Assembly (NCBI GenBank): GCA_029204225.1 | Contig: CM055102.1 | Location: forward strand, 17,198,223-17,262,222 | Direction: 5' to 3' | DNA length: 64,000 nt | Origin: Diphasiastrum complanatum | Taxonomy: Eukaryota; Streptophyta; Lycopodiopsida; Lycopodiales; Lycopodiaceae | Translations under genes and position numbers: made by a program | Part shown: in pieces, positions 1 to 11,438 of the stretch | Numbering within the stretch: position 1 is the first letter of the stretch | Layout of the letters: the number at the start of each line of letters is the position of its first letter | Notes under the pieces: model-generated | Seen by the model: the letters and a program-made list of their open reading frames with translations, nothing else | The model's database searches: none | Told to the model about the DNA's origin: nothing

Positions 1-989
1 GTACATGTTAAGGTGCACCACATGCCAGGCCATAAAGGCTGAACGTCTCAAGGTAGGCGGGCTCCTCCAGCCACTCGAGATACCCGGTGGTAGATGGGAG
101 AGTATCAGCATGGAATAGTGGGGTTACCAAGAGCGAGTAAAGGCCATGACTGGATCTGGGTAGTTGTAGACCGATTGACCAAGATGGTGCGGTTTGTACC
201 GACCAAGAAAATTGTTACAGCTCCAGAAGTCGCCAGGCTTTTTAAAGAAAACATCTATAAGCTATATGGCCTTCCCGCCAACATTAGCGATCGAGATCCA
301 AAGTTTACAGGTGACTTTTGGAGGGCGCTGTTTAACAAGTTAGAAACTAAGTTGTCTATGAGCTCCACTGATCATCCCGAAACAGATGGTCAACTGGAAA
401 GGGTCAATCAGGTTCTAGAAGATATGCTACAAGCATATGTTAGTATAAAGCAAACCAATTGGGAAGAGTATTTTTTGCTTTTGGAATTTGCTTATAATAG
501 CACTAAACACACCACTACAGGGTATAGTCCATTCATGCTAATGTATGGAATTCAGCCTAGAGCCCCCATGGCCGTAGGGCTTAGGAAGGAAAAAGTATAG
601 AGTGTTAGAGAGTTTCTTGAGGATATGGAAACTATAATCAAGATAGCTAAAGCTAATGTGAAGCAAGCACAAGCACGAGCTAAGCATTATGCGGATAGAA
701 CCCGTAGGGATGTGACCTTTCAAGAAGGCTATCGGGTGTTTCTGAAAGTTCCTGAAGACTCTACCGCTCTAAGCACAGGCAAGTGTCCTAAGTTGTCCCC
801 ACAAGGTATTGTGGTCCCTTCACAGTACTCAAGAGAATTGGAAGTTCTGCTTACCAGCTGGCTTTGCTAGAATCCGCAAAGGTACATCCGGTCTTTCATG
901 TCATTCGACTGAAGCGGGTGTTGCGAGAAGGAGACAACATTGTCCTAGAACAATTTCCTCCCAATAGTTTTAAACTCTCAAAAATTTGA
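1..989 (+). pseudogene. Ty3/gypsy integrase C-terminal part, left-truncated and frameshifted
   Basis: This is the end of a gypsy pol. The window opens inside the zinc-binding region (a C-x2-C pair read near positions 15-30). The integrase core follows at 94-600: first Asp in VVVDRLTK, second Asp in ISDRDPKF, and Glu in GQLERVNQ. A stop at 598-600 separates it from a GPY/F-like stretch (CPKLSPQ) and a chromo-adjacent tail (KVHPVFHVIRLKRVL) that reads to a stop at 987-989. At least two frame changes (near 90-110 and 790-845) and one stop break the reading frame, so it cannot make integrase. The catalytic triad itself is preserved. The rest of the element lies left of the window; no LTR is recognisable just downstream. 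Confidence 0.9.
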
Positions 990-1584
990 ATTAGGAGTGA
1001 CATTTCTGAAAAAAGCCTACGCCATCATCTCTATCTCCAGGGTCAAAAACAAGTGTTTAGTGCCATCTCTATCTCCAGCCGAGTCGTTAGCGCCATCTCC
1101 AACTTTGTTATTGTGATTGTGTTGTTTGTTATTATACTACTGTACTGATGACAAAGCTTTATCATCTTCATGTGGATCTGTCACCAGAATATGCTCCGCT
1201 CAAGACAAAAAATTCAAAGCAACCCAAATTGTCAACTTCTGATAAAGCATGTAGATTTATGGTCATCAGGAACATTGTATCTTATTGATCCATGTTAATT
1301 GCAACATCCAGATTTTCATTCAGTGAGTCAGTTAATAATCTCTGTGTGTCATTAAAAAATGGCCTTGTGGGTTACTGTGAGAATTTGATGCTCTATGGGA
1401 ATGCACATTCAATGCAAAAAATACATTATTTGGAAGAGGAATCAAGGCAACGTCACCTCCTTGACTGTTCTATCGTGGGAAGGGCCTTCAGTCTCAGGCT
1501 ACCGCCCTTAGCTAAAGGCCCTTCCTCAGCGTAATGGCCTCGAAGGGTGACCTTCCCGCCCTCATTATCTTTCATTATCTTGGA
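990..1584. other. Non-coding stretch with a short internal repeat
   Basis: No protein similarity is visible. Around 1020-1100 a phrase like GCCATCTCTATCTCCAG recurs about three times with variation, consistent with decayed tandem sequence next to the gypsy tail. The rest is unremarkable AT-rich sequence. Confidence 0.4.
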
Positions 1585-1880
1585 ATCAAGCATCAAGGCT
1601 TATTACTTTGAATCTAAAGACATAATCAAGTTTTTTGCAAAATAACATGCATGAAAGACTTCCTTACGAATCATTGATCTCCGCTTTCTTAACCACAAAT
1701 AGACAAATCCTTTGCCTACAACTCACTCAAATGGTTGCTTTGGCACCCACAAGAATGTCACTTATTTCAAAAAAAGGATTAATAAGTGGTGAAAGCTCTT
1801 CCACTATCAAATGCCATATGCAAGGGTCATCCCAAGAGTCTATCCAGATGTAACGTGCATCCTTTCATTTTGATAGTCAC
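1585..1880 (+). repeat. Dispersed repeat, copy 1
   Basis: This stretch resembles 3265-3605 in the same orientation. Shared landmarks, in order, are GGAATCAAG...AAGGCTTA, the ...GACTTCC... segment, CTCAAATGGTTGCTTT, AGTGGTGAAAGCTCTTCCAC, and a GTGCATCC(C/T)TTCATTTTG ending. The copies differ by many substitutions and indels, so the duplication is old. No coding capacity is recognised; the transposon class is unknown. Confidence 0.6.
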
Positions 1881-2296
1881 CAGCAGTGTTGCAGTTTGAC
1901 AGTCGAAAGCCATTTTGGCCGTAAAATACAGGCTTCCTTAAAATTTGGCCGTCATAGCAAACATGGACATACAATTCAAAAACGTCATTTTGATATGCGC
2001 CTTTGTTTTTTTACTTGTATAGATTCACAATAAATATATTATACACATCACTTGAAACTTCATAAAAATTTCAAAACAAACTATCACATTCATGATTCAA
2101 CTTTTAGCCCTTCTAACATGGGGGCTCATCTTTGAAATTAGTACTCATTTCTAGACTATCAAACTTCATTTTAGATTCGAAAGTCAAATGGTTTATCAAA
2201 CTGTCATTGAAAAAAAGCATGACAGGCAACCTCAACAAAATCACTCATCAAATAAAAACTCGAAGGTATTGATGAATTTCTTAGTCTCCCCATTAT

Positions 2297-2794
2297 TTTA
2301 ACACCCTGACGCCAGGGTGCGTCAGGCTGTGCCAGCCAGGGGCTGGCCAAAAAGGCGCAGGCGGGCGTCGACGCCAGGTGGGTGGCGCAGGGCAGTGCCA
2401 GGGTGGGCATCGGCACCAGGTGGGTGGCGTCAGGCAAGCAGCGCCCAGGTGGCGCCGGGCAACGCCCATAGCGTCGGGCAGGCAGGGGCCCTGGTGGCGT
2501 CGGGCGGAGCACCAATGGCGCCCGGCAGGTGGTGGGTGGCACCGGGCAACGCCCAGGTGGCACCGGGAACTAGGTAGGTGGCATTGGGCAACTTCAGACC
2601 CACCTACACACAAGTGAATAAGCAGGTGGGTTCACTTATATATAGGTACTGGTTTATCCCAGAGATTTGCTTATGGGATAAACCCTGGTGCCCGACAGGT
2701 GGCACCAGGGCAACCAATTTTTTTTTTAAAAAAAAAAAAACTCCCTGCCTGGCCCTCCCTGATGCGTGCCAGCACCCGTCAGGGTGCTAAAAAT
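2297..2794. mobile_element. GC-rich non-autonomous element with inverted ends (putative)
   Basis: The ends are inverted relative to each other: the left end reads TTTTAACACCCTGACG and the right end, read on the minus strand, TTTTAGCACCCTGACG. The interior (about 2320-2600) is strikingly GC-rich in an AT-rich neighbourhood. It is built from imperfect short units around GGTGGC(G/A)CCGGGCAACGCCCA, so it also qualifies as a degenerate minisatellite. A TAA motif abuts both ends, but one base out of register, so a target-site duplication is not secure. Long overlapping Pro/Arg- and Gly-rich ORFs here are products of base composition, not genes. Confidence 0.5.
2719..2741. repeat. A/T homopolymer palindrome
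   Basis: A run of about ten T followed directly by about twelve A forms a perfect short palindrome inside the right part of the GC-rich element. It is probably a slippage-prone site. Confidence 0.7.
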
Positions 2795-3264
2795 AAGAGC
2801 CAATTTCTTATTGCCCTCATAAATGCTCTCCCTTTTTGTGCATTAAAATCAATGCTCTCCCTTTTGTCCTTAGACTTTGCAACATCTTCTCTTTGTCCTT
2901 TGCTAACGTGGAAATTGACCTCTAGACTAAAGGCCAACCCATTTATGTCTTTTAGGCACATAACAATATAGATATTCCAAGTGTTCAACCTCCATTTTGC
3001 TAGACACCTTTATATTTGTCCTTGTGTCATGTATGTTGCTTATAATGGAGACATGCAATGCATCTATTCGAACTTAGCTCTGCATCGGATTTGAAACCTC
3101 TCAAAGGCTCTTCCTTAGCTAAGATGCAAAAGGTTGTTCCTTGACATAACGCTATTACAAGCAATGGACCAGTACTCTATAACATCTTATAATCGACACA
3201 ATTCCTTTACCCTCATTGCTGTGATTAGTGGAGTCCTTTCCCATTGGATGAGACAAGCATTATC

Positions 3265-3605
3265 TCGGAATCAAGGCTTAGTATTTGAAATTTACATACA
3301 TCATCAAGTTCTTGACAATACCATGTTCAAAAGGACTTCCCTCAAATTCGTTGTCTCCCCTTTCCTAGCCATAGTGAGACAAATTCGTTGTCTTCCATCA
3401 AATTCGTTGTCTCCCCTTTCCTAGCCATAGTGAGACAAATTCTGTGCCTACACCTCAAATGGTTGCTTTTGTCCCCCACAATACGTCCCTATTTTCGAAA
3501 AATGATTCAAAGTGGTGAAAGCTCTTCCACCATCATCATACCAAGTACACATACCAATCTATATCTAAGTCAAAGTGCATCCCTTCATTTTGCTAGCTAC
3601 GTGAA
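3265..3605 (+). repeat. Dispersed repeat, copy 2, with internal tandem duplication
   Basis: This is the second copy of the repeat at 1585-1880. It contains a direct duplication of a 56 bp unit beginning TCAAATTCGTTGTCTCCCC at 3342 and again at 3398, absent from the first copy. No coding capacity is recognised. Confidence 0.65.
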
Positions 3606-4596
3606 TTGTGCCTTAAAACTATCAATGGAGCCACATTTATCAAACAAAAACCAAAGCTGTTCATGATTTCTTAATAGGTGGGCCCATAACAATTGAAAAT
3701 TTTAGCTGCATATCATATAACATTCTTAAAACACCAAAAAACATGCTCAAGCATGATGAATGCAACTCAAAGCAGATTGTTAATACCCATATAGCCATGT
3801 CGCAAAAAATTGATTATAACTGGGTTACAAGGTCCTGGGCCAAGAAGCTGACAGCCTTCACACCAAGAAAAGCACTTCAGGCTACACACCAGAAACTTAG
3901 ATCCATACAGAACCCAAACATGATCTAATCAATCAATCAATCTGTTGGTCACAAAACGGTTATGAATCAACTACCTTCATATGGCAATTCACACTGCAAT
4001 TGATTCATCCAACAATCTGTGTTCTCCTAGAATATATGATAGAATCATATGTGCAAAAATATCACAAGTTAGCACAACCCTCTACCAGTTTAGAGCTGAG
4101 CCTAGTCTCACTTTTTCAAGGAGTCTTTATGAGTATTGAAATCATGAGTACTCACACTGCCTGTTTCACTTCATCTCTAACAGAAAGACACAGAGGAAGA
4201 CAGAAAGGAATGACATCAGCTGTGCAAAATAAGAGCTGCCATAGACATTTGAAGTTGCCCTGCTACTGCTTCCGTTGGGGTTGCCTCCGTTGGGATCATA
4301 TGTCATGTTTGAGGTTGCACTGCAGAAGTATCCAAAATCGCCTTAGTTAGTCTAACTTATATCAAACTTCGGTAGTGTTGCAACTATGTCCGCCTAACTA
4401 AGCCGTGAGAAAAATAAACTACTCTCAGAGGTAAGAGATTTGAGGTCACGACTCCAAAGTTTACGAGCACATGAGAACTTATCGTGCCTAAAAGTGCAAG
4501 TAATATTACCTTAGCGAGTACGAGCAGCTGCCATAACCTGCAGTTATACAGTATGACAATGTTAAATCCCTCATAGAAACATAAGGATGCGTACCG
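3606..4596. other. Non-coding spacer downstream of the glucanase gene
   Basis: Short ORFs here have no recognisable domain and no frame preference. No RNA gene or transposon landmark was recognised. Confidence 0.35.
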
Positions 4597-4795
4597 CATG
4601 CAGAATTTTTTAATAAAGCATGTGTGTTATGTATGATCACTCTTAACTCAGAGAATTATACGGATATATACGTCAGAATGCAGAATATTGGTTTTAAGGC
4701 ATATCGTGTGTGTGATGTATGATCACTGCTAGCTTAGAAAAACATATGGATATACACAGCATGCAGAATCTTCGTCTAAGGCATATCATGTGTTG
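4597..4795. repeat. Tandem repeat of about 80 bp, 2.5 copies
   Basis: Units start at 4597, 4677 and 4760. Each begins CATGCAGAAT or a variant and includes a TGTATGATCACT block and an ATGGATATA-type block. The array ends about 25 bases beyond the glucanase stop codon (gene on the minus strand), so it probably lies in the 3' UTR or terminator region of that gene. Confidence 0.75.
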
Positions 4796-4821
4796 TGAAT
4801 TTTACCTGTTCTAAAATAAGC

Positions 4822-6551
4822 CTAGTAGGGATTAATATTGTCAGGGCCGTAAAACTCACTTGGATCCGAGTATGTGATTATCGCAGTTCCTCCGAAGTCA
4901 CACGATCCAGACACCTGCGCAGTCTTCTGGTAATAGGTGTTGAAAGCAAAAGATGCATGCGACTGATAGGAATCTGGACTGAAACAGGGCCCATTCTGCT
5001 GGATAGGACCGCAGTTTGCGTTACCTTGTCCACACACCCAGTTCAATGCGTTTGAGAGCTGGGAGTCCGGAACTTCTCGCTTGGCAACACACCAGGATTG
5101 GTTAGGTGTGCTGGATCCGTTGGTAAGATCACGAATGCTAGAGCCACTAACATCCAGCCGGTAGATAGGCGTCTGGTTTGTGCTCAAGATGCCCCAGTAG
5201 CGCTCAGAGTTCAACCCAACTTTCTTATCTTCGTCAAAGAGCTCGTAAATGTATGTGTTGATCTCCATCCCCGGCCTCCTTGGTGTGCCAGTGTTGTTCA
5301 AGACATGCTTGATCAGGTTGCCGTTGAAGGTCCCGGCGTTCTCGATGGAGGCTTCGACCTCTGATGGATTCCCCATCCATGGCCAGCCTATCTCGCTCAC
5401 AACAATCGGAAGCTCGGAATGGTTCATGGCTGCCATTGCGTTGAATGCAGCATCCACTACTGCATCAAAGATGTTGTAATAGACCAGGTTTAGATCTTTG
5501 TCTTGGGCGCCTTTGTTAGGACGGAACAATACGTAATCGAGTGACATGAAAGGTTTGCTCTGCTGATACAAGGCCAAGGCATTGATGTTAAGCATGAAGA
5601 ACGATCCAGTCGCACATAGGAAATCCAGCAGAGGCTGAACAACAGAGGTGGAGTACGTTTCGTTGAAAGATGCATGAGACGGGGGAAAAGCACCTATTAT
5701 TAGAGAACTCGAGTGTGGAGACGAAACTTTAATTTCTTTCTCCAGATTTACTGCAGCCAATGCGTTGTGAATGCGCCACATCGTCGAGAGAAGAATCGTA
5801 GCAGCGATGGTATAATCAGTGAGCACTTCATTGCCAACAACGATACCAGTAATGTTTGTGTTAGGCAAGAAAGCTAGAACGTTGTTCTGAAGCCATTTAG
5901 ACGCGGTCATATCGGATGATCCGACGCTTAAAATTAGCTGATTGGGAATCCCCACGAGAACCTGGATGTCTGATCCTGCAAAGGCGCTGAGGATACGGGG
6001 ATTGGCATCGAACAGCCTCACTTGCCCCACGCCCATGCTCATCAGCATGTCGACTACATGCTCCGGCTCTGGGAGATCAGAAACATCCGTGCCAAAGTTC
6101 ACTCCAACGAACGTTCCTGCAACCATTAGAAGATGACAATCTGGCAAGAACATCAACCGTACTTGATAAACATGGCTGCTGCTACCGATTGGTGTAAAAA
6201 CTAGAAGCTATTATCATTCAACGTAGATGAACGCTTTAACGGATATACACCAGAGAGGACACTGAGATCTCCAATGTCATATACAGTTTTTTAATCCTAC
6301 ACATCTCTGAAGTAAAATCACATTCTCTGTTGGCTAGTCTCTGTGAAATATGGAAAAAGCATTTTGCCGCAGGCAATGAGATTTAGTGCTTCAAAAGAGT
6401 CTTTGTAAAGGAAACATTCTCACTTTGATGATGAAAACACTTTCAAGAGGAAGACTTAAGGTAACAGACCTGCTGCGCTTTGAATGAGATGAACCAAGCA
6501 CATCACTCCTGCCACAATGCCTGCATGCCTATGGTGCTTTCGTTCCAACAT
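4822..6551 (-). CDS. Glucan endo-1,3-beta-glucosidase, GH17 with X8 (CBM43) domain, two exons
   Basis: The product is a secreted or wall enzyme predicted to hydrolyse 1,3-beta-glucan (callose). Exon 1 is 6551-6470: it starts MLERKHHRH and runs into a hydrophobic stretch ending QSAA, a signal peptide. A GT-AG intron covers 6469-6117 (acceptor TTGCAG). Exon 2 is 6116-4822. The phase-1 junction restores Gly in AGTFVGVNFGTDV, the usual mature start, for about 458 residues. Seen: acid/base Glu in VVGNEVL, nucleophile Glu in VVSEIGWP, then an X8 module starting WCVAK with WVCGQG, NCGPI, GPCFSP and GSCDFGG cysteines. The sixth X8 cysteine, normally near DPSYGxC, is absent because the C-terminus reads DPSEFYGP and stops; no GPI-type tail follows. 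An ATG at 6156 opens the exon-2 frame but lies in the intron. The frame is intact, so it may be functional. Confidence 0.9.
6117..6469 (-). other. Intron of the glucanase gene
   Basis: The donor reads CAG|GTCTGT (exon ends at 6470) and the acceptor TTGCAG|GAACG (exon begins at 6116). Length is 353 bp. Phase 1, interrupting the Gly codon just after the signal peptide, which is a typical intron position for plant GH17 genes. The upstream reading frame meets a TAA before any other ATG, supporting the ATG at 6551. Confidence 0.85.
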
Positions 6552-8822
6552 CTGTACCAACTGTAAGCGCAATTCGTTCTTCTGAATCCAATTTGTGCAG
6601 CTGCCTTACGAAGAACTTAAATCTCTGATAATTTAGATTTTAGTGGTCGTCAGTAGACTCAAACAATCTCAAACCTGCTGAATGCATGAGTCAGATATTC
6701 ATTAAGTCGTGGGAAAGACTTCAACGTTCATTTCTTCTAGCACGACTCTATACGAGGCAGAATTCGAAGTTGAAGTTACGACGCTCGCACAGGGGACTGG
6801 TCACTGTGCTATCGTGCTAGAGAGGTATTAACGCACCTATTTTTTTGGGAGAGATGCTTGCTACGACATCAAATGGGCTTTGATCTTGGGGAGATTTTTA
6901 CTTTAATTATCAGGAAGAAAATGGAAGGGAGGTATTAAGGTGGAATGATTATCAAATTAACATCATAGATAACAGCGATGATTAGATAGAAGACAGACTG
7001 GCATTACTATCTACAAATGAGTAGAGTAGCTCAAATCTCTACACTCATTTGCTTCAATGATGAAACAGAGCCACGGAAAGTAGCGCAACAAAGCTCAGAA
7101 GAATGAGCATAAATTCGCAAGAGACAAAATAAAATAAAATCGGGATGACACAATCAACAGTACCCAAAGTTGAGAACTTCGAATTCACGCAAGCTCATAC
7201 TTTTCCGAAAGCCAGACCATCTTACGGGCAAAAACCAAGCGTAGTAGGAGAAAACAAGCAAAAGGCAATAAAGGTACGAGGAAAAGTCGAGCATGAATTA
7301 TTTTTTCTCGAATCGTCCCTGATTTTAGTCGAAGTGAATAAAAGCGAAGACTGTGGCATTGTAAAGAAAGGCGGTAAAAAAGAAGACGACCGTTGGAGTT
7401 CCTCCTGGATTCCCGAGCTCACTTAACACGGTCTATAGTACATACCTATTCCTTCTCACTGCTCAGCACCGAGCTCTGCTGCGCTGTGTTACCTTTTTCC
7501 AACTCCTCTTTTTATGTGCTCCTAGTACTTCACTACGCTTTGAAGTCTGAACCCTCTAATTCCCTCTCTCCCTCACCGGTACCTGCCTCCCTATCCAATA
7601 TATCGTATCTCGATTTTGTTCCTCTGGACTCTGGAGTCTGGAGTCTGGCTCCTCTATACTCTGACCTCTGGAATGCACAATCTGATCTGGCTCAACTCTC
7701 CTCTGCAATGCACAATCTCTGATGCTTCATGCTGGACTGCAGCACCCATCTCTTTCCGTCTCCCTCCAACCATTGCAGCAGCACTACACGCTCGGCACCT
7801 AGCCAAGTACTTGCTCTGCTCTGCTACAAACCTCCCCTATACCTTCTTCTTCCTCTTCTCAACTGATCCGCAGAGACTGATCTGCTGAGACCGCATCGAC
7901 ATAGCCGTTTACTCGAAATTATAAACAAATATATTCCCGACACATTCGAGCTACATCGCAATAAACGACGTCTCAGCTTCAGAGTTCAGTGTTTATGACG
8001 ACGTAGCTTGGGCAGGCAAAAGGATTTGCTTCTACTTTTTACGTATATTTTTAGAGTGGACTAAGAAGACTTGCATTTCTCAACACGTAATGGATTTTTT
8101 TTTTCACTATTTTGCCCATTTCAGAACAGATTAAAAAGCAGAATAGTCACTTGTTTTTTTTTTTTTAAATTTAGTGCAGATTTTACCTGCGTCTGCCATG
8201 TGGCGGCATTCGATTGGTCTCAAAACATTTTAGTGCTGATTTTACTTGCACCCACTGGGTAGCTAAGGATTGGTTTAAAAAGGGTCCACAAATCCATTAC
8301 GCAATGGAATGGGCCGAGCAGAATGGCATCTGCCCCGCTCCTTCCATAATACATTATAAACACCACCACCACCACCACCAACTTTGTGCTATTCCACAAA
8401 AGCATTGTCACAAATTTTGTGAAAAAACTAAGTGATTGCTTGTAATTGGATGCAAATTAGTTATTTTCAAATCTTAGTTGTGTTTGAACTAATTATGACG
8501 TAATACTTATCATTTCCTTGTCTTACTTGAACTATTGAATTTTGATTCAAATTGTGCATGGTGGATACATATATGACAACAACTGAAAACATATATAAAA
8601 TGATTTTGTGTGTGTGTGGGGGGGAACCCTCGAGGGCGTTCCACCTTGGGAGGGCCCAATGTCCAAGGGCGGGAGTCCGAGCAGGGCGGAACGGTTGAGA
8701 GGAAGAGGGCCTTCCCTTGCGTAGTGCCAATGTGCGAAGGTGGACTTTTTTTTTTCTAGGTCGTACGACCGCACGTGCGGACACATTTTTTTTTAATGCA
8801 ATTTTTTTTTTTGGTCAATTTT
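6552..8822. other. Upstream region of the glucanase gene; no recognised gene
   Basis: The first several hundred bases should hold the glucanase promoter (minus strand), but I cannot pin a TATA box. About 7430-7890 is pyrimidine-rich with short echoes such as CTCTGGACTCTGGAGTCTGGAGTCTGG and a repeated GGAATGCACAATCT / GCAATGCACAATCT phrase. 8360-8382 is a short CAC trinucleotide run. 8195-8220 (TGCCATGTGGCGGCATTCGA) resembles the arms of the hairpin at 8823-8959. The ORFs at 7145-7426 and 7393-7888 show no domain. Confidence 0.4.
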
Positions 8823-8959
8823 GAGCTTTTTGGTGGAATGTGCATGTGGATAGCCAATGACAGGCTGCCACATAGCCCACACACATTTCACCCTAATGTG
8901 CATGTGCTATGTGGCAGCCTGTCATTGGCTGTCCACATGAACATTCCACCGGAAAGCTC
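8823..8959. repeat. Long inverted repeat (54 bp arms, 29 bp loop)
   Basis: The left arm 8823-8876 (GAGCTTTTTGGTGGAATGT... to ...GCTGCCACATAGC) pairs with the right arm 8906-8959 (GCTATGTGGCAGC... to ...ACATTCCACCGGAAAGCTC) with only a few mismatches. A third, diverged half-copy follows at about 8960-8995 (CATGTGCTATGTGTCAAC). It looks like a foldback or MITE-like remnant; a transcript would form a strong hairpin. Confidence 0.8.
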
Positions 8960-8992
8960 ATGTGCTATGTGTCAACATTTGATTGGCTGATC

Positions 8993-9084
8993 ATCACCTA
9001 AAATTCTAGTTGTAAAATCCACATGAACATTGTGTGCCAATCACCTAAAATTCTAGTTATAAAATCCACATGAACATTGTGTAG
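8993..9084. repeat. Direct tandem repeat, 47 bp unit, two copies
   Basis: ATCACCTAAAATTCTAGTT begins at 8993 and again at 9040. The units differ by about one base over the shared part and both contain AAATCCACATGAACATTGTG. The array directly follows the hairpin and may belong to the same decayed element. Confidence 0.8.
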
Positions 9085-9339
9085 GGGGAGGTGCCTCTAA
9101 AATACAAAGGAAACCTGAGCACTCGGCATTACGCAGATGCAAATCGATGATATCTATTTGATTATTGTTATTGATGATGATGTTGGTGATGGGAGCCTAG
9201 GAATGCATGCGGGATAAAAAGAGAGACCTGAATTTTTCGCATCTATGACTTGCATATACAAGTGCATCTAAAGCATGGGCATGCACGCAAGAACAATAGA
9301 CGTCGAACATGAATTTTTGAGTATTTACGACTTCATATG

Positions 9340-9517
9340 TGTGAAAGTACTGTACTTTAGAACCATAAATGGATCTACAAAAGATCCACAAGAGTGATTG
9401 GATGCTTGCTTAACAATCTATCAAAAAACTAGTCATCAAAAAGTTGATCTAGATTGGCAATTTGACAAACAACAAGCATTAACAATCAAAAGCATTGATC
9501 AACATTGAAATCCGAGC
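9340..9517 (-). mobile_element. Copia LTR 3'-end fragment, inverted
   Basis: Read on the minus strand, this segment closely matches the last ~180 bp of the 5' LTR of element C1 (18010-18191), ending in the same GTACAGTACTTTCACA. No primer-binding site follows, and the rest of the LTR is missing. It is therefore a fragment of a related insertion on the opposite strand. Confidence 0.8.
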
Positions 9518-11438
9518 CCACCCTGACCACGAATACAATGGTACTAGGGTTCCACACAAATTCTAGGCTTACCGGCAGATGTTGTTGTAAGCCAACTAAC
9601 TAGCAAATAAGGCCTTAATACATGCATATTGTTCTTAGGGAAATCCCTATTTCAGAAAACAATATCAAAACTAAGATTCAAATTTTGAAAACTAAGCACC
9701 AAGAATTCCAAATTCCACTGATTGGGTGCTAGTAACTTGAGTTTGGAAATCTCATTTTGAATCATCATCAAAGTTACAACCTGTCAAAAATTTACCCCGA
9801 TGGTCATTTGGCATGTATTTAAAATCCTTACGCCTGATTCGCAATTCCCAAAATTGCTAAATTTTGAAGCCCCTTGCATGAGGGTCGAGCCCCTGGTCAC
9901 TCCCCTTCACATGTAAAACTTACGTGCCTAAGATAACATACCTTCAAGGTTATGCATAACCTAGGTCTCCATACCCTAAATGCATAAGGGAACCCCGAAA
10001 CCAAACGGCCGCCACTTCAAAAAAAGCTTCCATCCGCAACCTTCCTTGTGAAAGAGAGAGAGAGAGTTATCATGCAGGAGTAGGGTTGGATCGCCTCTTC
10101 TTCTGCCATATCTGCAACTCACTCATCGTCAGTCTCCATCTATGGAAAAAAAAGGGCATGCATTTACTGCTAGAATGGATCTTCCAAATGCACGTTTTAC
10201 CTCAAATCACTCGGGTTTTTGCTTACTCTGAAAACCTCAAGCATGGCTGCGCCACCTTTCACAACACCAATCATCTCCCTACCCTGGCACGCAATAGCCA
10301 TCAAGACACCCAATCGCTGTCCTCGAGGGAACCATGAGGTACAACCCAGGTTCATATCTCCTAGTGCTTTCAGACCATGAAGAATTGGATCAACCAGAAG
10401 AGCGAAGCTACTAGTGAAGCTATTGTTCTTCCCATCAACAACGATTTCCAATGGCAAAAGAAATCAGGCTGAACAAAAGTAAAAACAACAAACAAATTTT
10501 AAACAGATCGAAACGACCCACAACGGTCTCTGTATCGATCAGAAATCATCCTGCTAGGCATTCCATGGCCTTTAACCATCTGGTTTGTCAGAAAGGCTGG
10601 TGTTACAAAATTGGTGCCATTTGCCAAGACACCAGATTTCTATCAACATACAGATCATGACAGCTTTAATGTTCAGAGGACTGAGAAAAACATGATCAAG
10701 TTTACCACTCTCAAATCCTCACAGAGGCAACGGCCCAGAAAAACGTTTCTCAGGGGTCTCTAACTGCATGTTCTTTAAACAGCTCCATACAATTATGATT
10801 TACTAACGTCTTAGTTTCACCAAAATTGCTTCCACAGGAGGGGACTATTTAGTCCACAAACATGGAATTCAATTGTCATTACCCAAGCACTCTGCTAAGA
10901 ACCAGCAAAACTAAATAACAACCCGAATTCTGTCCACAATCATGCATCCTAGCCGGAGGATTCAGAACATAAAAGATTTCGAATCCTCACATGCACTTAC
11001 CGGAATCCAATTATTTTCATTTTCAGTTCATACGTCTAGATAAATTGATTCACCATCAATTTGTCAATGAACAAAATTCCATAACCAGATTCAGGACAAT
11101 TTTGGATTCATGCAAATCATTTATCTTTTAACACAGCAGAATTTAACAATAAAACAAACAACCAGATCCTCAAAGCAGATCATTCACCTCAATTGGAAGA
11201 TTCCTCTAAGAAACAAAGAATTACAAATGAATTCAAGCTAATTCGCAGCATCTTTACCAAAATCAACCATGTAGAAGTGCACTCTACCAATTTCGAAATG
11301 TGTGCTGACCACCGGAATTAGTGAATCCAATTCCATTGAGAAAAATAGCACTCAACCGGGATGTTACTCCAAGTGCTCCTAGCTTCCAATCCGATGTAGA
11401 GTTTGCCTCCACTCCTATTTAAGACCGTATCTTAGTCA
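9518..11438. other. Unassigned region left of an inverted LTR
   Basis: Because an LTR end with primer site lies at 11439-11713 in minus orientation, this stretch is where that element's internal region would be. No gag or pol similarity is visible. A minus-strand ORF at 10457-10197 (86 codons, phrases LGCTSWFPRGQRLG and VLMAIACQGREMIG) has fairly protein-like composition but no family that I recognise. A GA run lies near 10052-10066. Confidence 0.35.

Noticed and set aside
2204-2617. Overlapping ORFs of 79-119 codons on both strands, Pro/Arg/Gly-rich
   Set aside because: They exist on both strands over a GC-rich minisatellite; the open frames follow from base composition and repetition.
2294-2798. 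TAA target-site duplication around the GC-rich element
   Set aside because: The two TAA are one base out of register with the inverted ends, so it may be chance.
4795-6136. Plus-strand ORFs opposite the glucanase
   Set aside because: Shadows of the GH17 gene; no domain.
7145-7888. ORFs upstream of the glucanase as a separate gene
   Set aside because: Low-complexity, pyrimidine-rich text with no domain and no supporting splice signals.
8360-8382. CRISPR-like or coding His-rich repeat
   Set aside because: A plain CAC trinucleotide run; no spacers and a eukaryotic context.
10197-10457. 86-codon minus-strand ORF as a host gene
   Set aside because: Composition is protein-like but there is no domain, no splice context and it lies where retroelement sequence is expected.
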